From Planctomycetota bacterium (GTDB lineage: Bacteria > Planctomycetota > Phycisphaerae > UBA1845 > PWPN01): a DNA stretch of 5,677 bases. The stretch is from the NCBI GenBank assembly GCA_016209665.1, contig JACQVT010000627.1, forward strand, positions 1-5,677, given 5' to 3'. The notes under the pieces were generated by a model. It was not told the DNA's origin. It saw only the letters and a list, made by a program, of their open reading frames with translations, and did not search any database. Shown one piece after another: positions 4,855 through 5,677 of this stretch; the stretch's first letter is position 1; each line of letters starts with the position of its first letter. The translations under genes were made by a program, and so were the position numbers.

Positions 4855-5677
4855 TTACCGGCACTTTCCACGACCGCCGACGGTTTGCCTGTCTGCTGTC
4901 CGCCATCGCGGCTGCGGGCGCCTGCGCGGCGGCGCTCGCGGATGACGCGGATGCGACGTCCACCACCCAGCCCGCCGTGGTCCGCATGTCCGACGACCAC
5001 GTGGAGCTGCACGTCGTCGACACCCCGTTGACCACCGTCCTGCGGATGTTGTCCACGGAAGGCCGCCGCAACATCATCGCCAGTGGGGCCGTGCAGGGCA
5101 CGGTGACCGCCGACCTGTTCGACGTCAGTTTCCGCGAGGCCATGGACGCCATTCTGACGCCCAACGGCTGCGGATTCGTGCAGCGGGGCAACTTCATTCA
5201 CGTCTACACGTTCAAGGAACTGGCGGAGCAGCAGGCGGCCGCCGACGGACACCGCCTGACGGTCCGGCTGTTCCACCTGAATTACGTCTCGACGCAGGAC
5301 ATCGAGCCCATGATCCGCCCGTTGCTCAGCGCCGACGGCAAGATCGCCACCATGCCCGAACCGGGCAAGACCGCGAGTTCCGGCACCGGCGGCGGGTCGA
5401 GCGGGGGCGGCAGCAGCGAGGGCGGCGGGTCGACGCAGCTCGGGCAGGGCAACCTCCTGTCGCGCCCCGACGCCATCATCGTGTCCGACTATCCCGACCG
5501 GCTGGCGGCGATCGAAAAGGTCATCCGCGAGCTGGACGTGCGGCCGCGGCAGGTGCTCGTCGAGGCCACCATCCTGCGGGCAACGCTCGGCGAGAACACC
5601 ACGCTGGGCATCGACTTCAACGTGCTGGGCGGCGTGAACTTCGAGGAGCTGACCGCGGTCTCGCCGGGCGTCACGGA
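4851..5677 (+). CDS. Secretin of the PilQ/GspD family, N-terminal part (partial at right edge)
   Basis: About 275 codons are visible and the frame stays open to the window end. The only plausible start near a signal peptide is TTG 4851; the first in-frame ATG (4986) would remove the signal. The N-terminus has D-R-R-R-F, a hydrophobic core A-C-L-L-S-A-I-A-A-A-G and A-L-A|D-D, with predicted cleavage after residue 30. An STN/N0 domain covers about 49-120: V-D-T-P-L-T-T-V-L-R-M-L, N-I-I-A-S-G-A-V-Q-G-T-V-T, F-R-E-A-M-D-A-I-L, N-F-I-H-V-Y. One N1-type domain covers about 136-230: L-F-H-L-N-Y-V-S-T-Q-D-I-E-P-M-I-R-P-L-L, then D-A-I-I-V-S-D-Y-P-D-R-L...I-E-K-V-I-R-E-L-D-V. A Gly/Ser-rich insert (about 174-200) interrupts it. 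The secretin core begins at R-Q-V-L-V-E-A-T-I-L with L-G-I-D-F. One N1-type domain before the core is closer to PilQ than to four-domain GspD. It should form the outer-membrane gate for the pseudopilus encoded upstream. Confidence 0.87.
   Translation, partial: MITGTFHDRRRFACLLSAIAAAGACAAALADDADATSTTQPAVVRMSDDHVELHVVDTPLTTVLRMLSTEGRRNIIASGAVQGTVTADLFDVSFREAMDAILTPNGCGFVQRGNFIHVYTFKELAEQQAAADGHRLTVRLFHLNYVSTQDIEPMIRPLLSADGKIATMPEPGKTASSGTGGGSSGGGSSEGGGSTQLGQGNLLSRPDAIIVSDYPDRLAAIEKVIRELDVRPRQVLVEATILRATLGENTTLGIDFNVLGGVNFEELTAVSPGVT

Overview
The window is a compact, GC-rich, one-direction gene cluster (all genes on the + strand) for a type II secretion / type IV pilus-like pseudopilus. It carries the end of a periplasmic assembly-type protein, five consecutive prepilin-like genes, a small exported protein of unknown function, and the first part of a secretin. 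The style suggests a planctomycete, perhaps Phycisphaerae-like: prepilins with AFTL-type processing sites, a GspG-like protein ending in a W-V-Y-N-Y...G...I-A-N pattern, a GspI/MshD-like protein with a D-D-V-D-D-Y-N-G-W motif, and a PilX/GspK-like protein with a beta-rich body. This assignment is inference from sequence style; there is no rRNA or other taxonomic marker here.

Layout. 2-190: C-terminal 62 codons of a GspB/GspC/PilP-like protein. 191-314: untranslated gap. 315-809: GspG-like major pseudopilin. 819-1361: GspH/FimT-like pseudopilin with an unusually long leader that contains a perfect 13-bp hairpin. 1377-2468: GspJ/PilW-like pseudopilin apparently split by an inserted jelly-roll-like domain. 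2465-3025: GspI/MshD-like pseudopilin, overlapping the previous gene by ATGA. 3038-4303: GspK/PilX-like protein with a beta-helix-like body and no Glu at +5. 4304-4396: gap with a short inverted repeat. 4397-4765: small signal-peptide or membrane-anchored, Pro/Ser-rich protein. 4762-4854: possible 30-residue coupled micro-ORF. 4851-5677: secretin, starting at a TTG codon and cut by the window end.

Working together (inference): the GspG-like protein would form the fibre. The H, I, J and K-like proteins would form its tip, with the J-like and K-like proteins displaying large beta-rich domains. The secretin would be the outer-membrane gate, and the upstream partial protein would link the inner-membrane platform to it. 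The ATPase, platform protein and prepilin peptidase are not in the window. I see no mobile element, CRISPR array, tRNA or rRNA. The most unusual points are the nested domain in the J-like pseudopilin, the in-frame palindrome inside a prepilin leader, and the TTG-started secretin joined to its neighbour by two stop/start overlaps.
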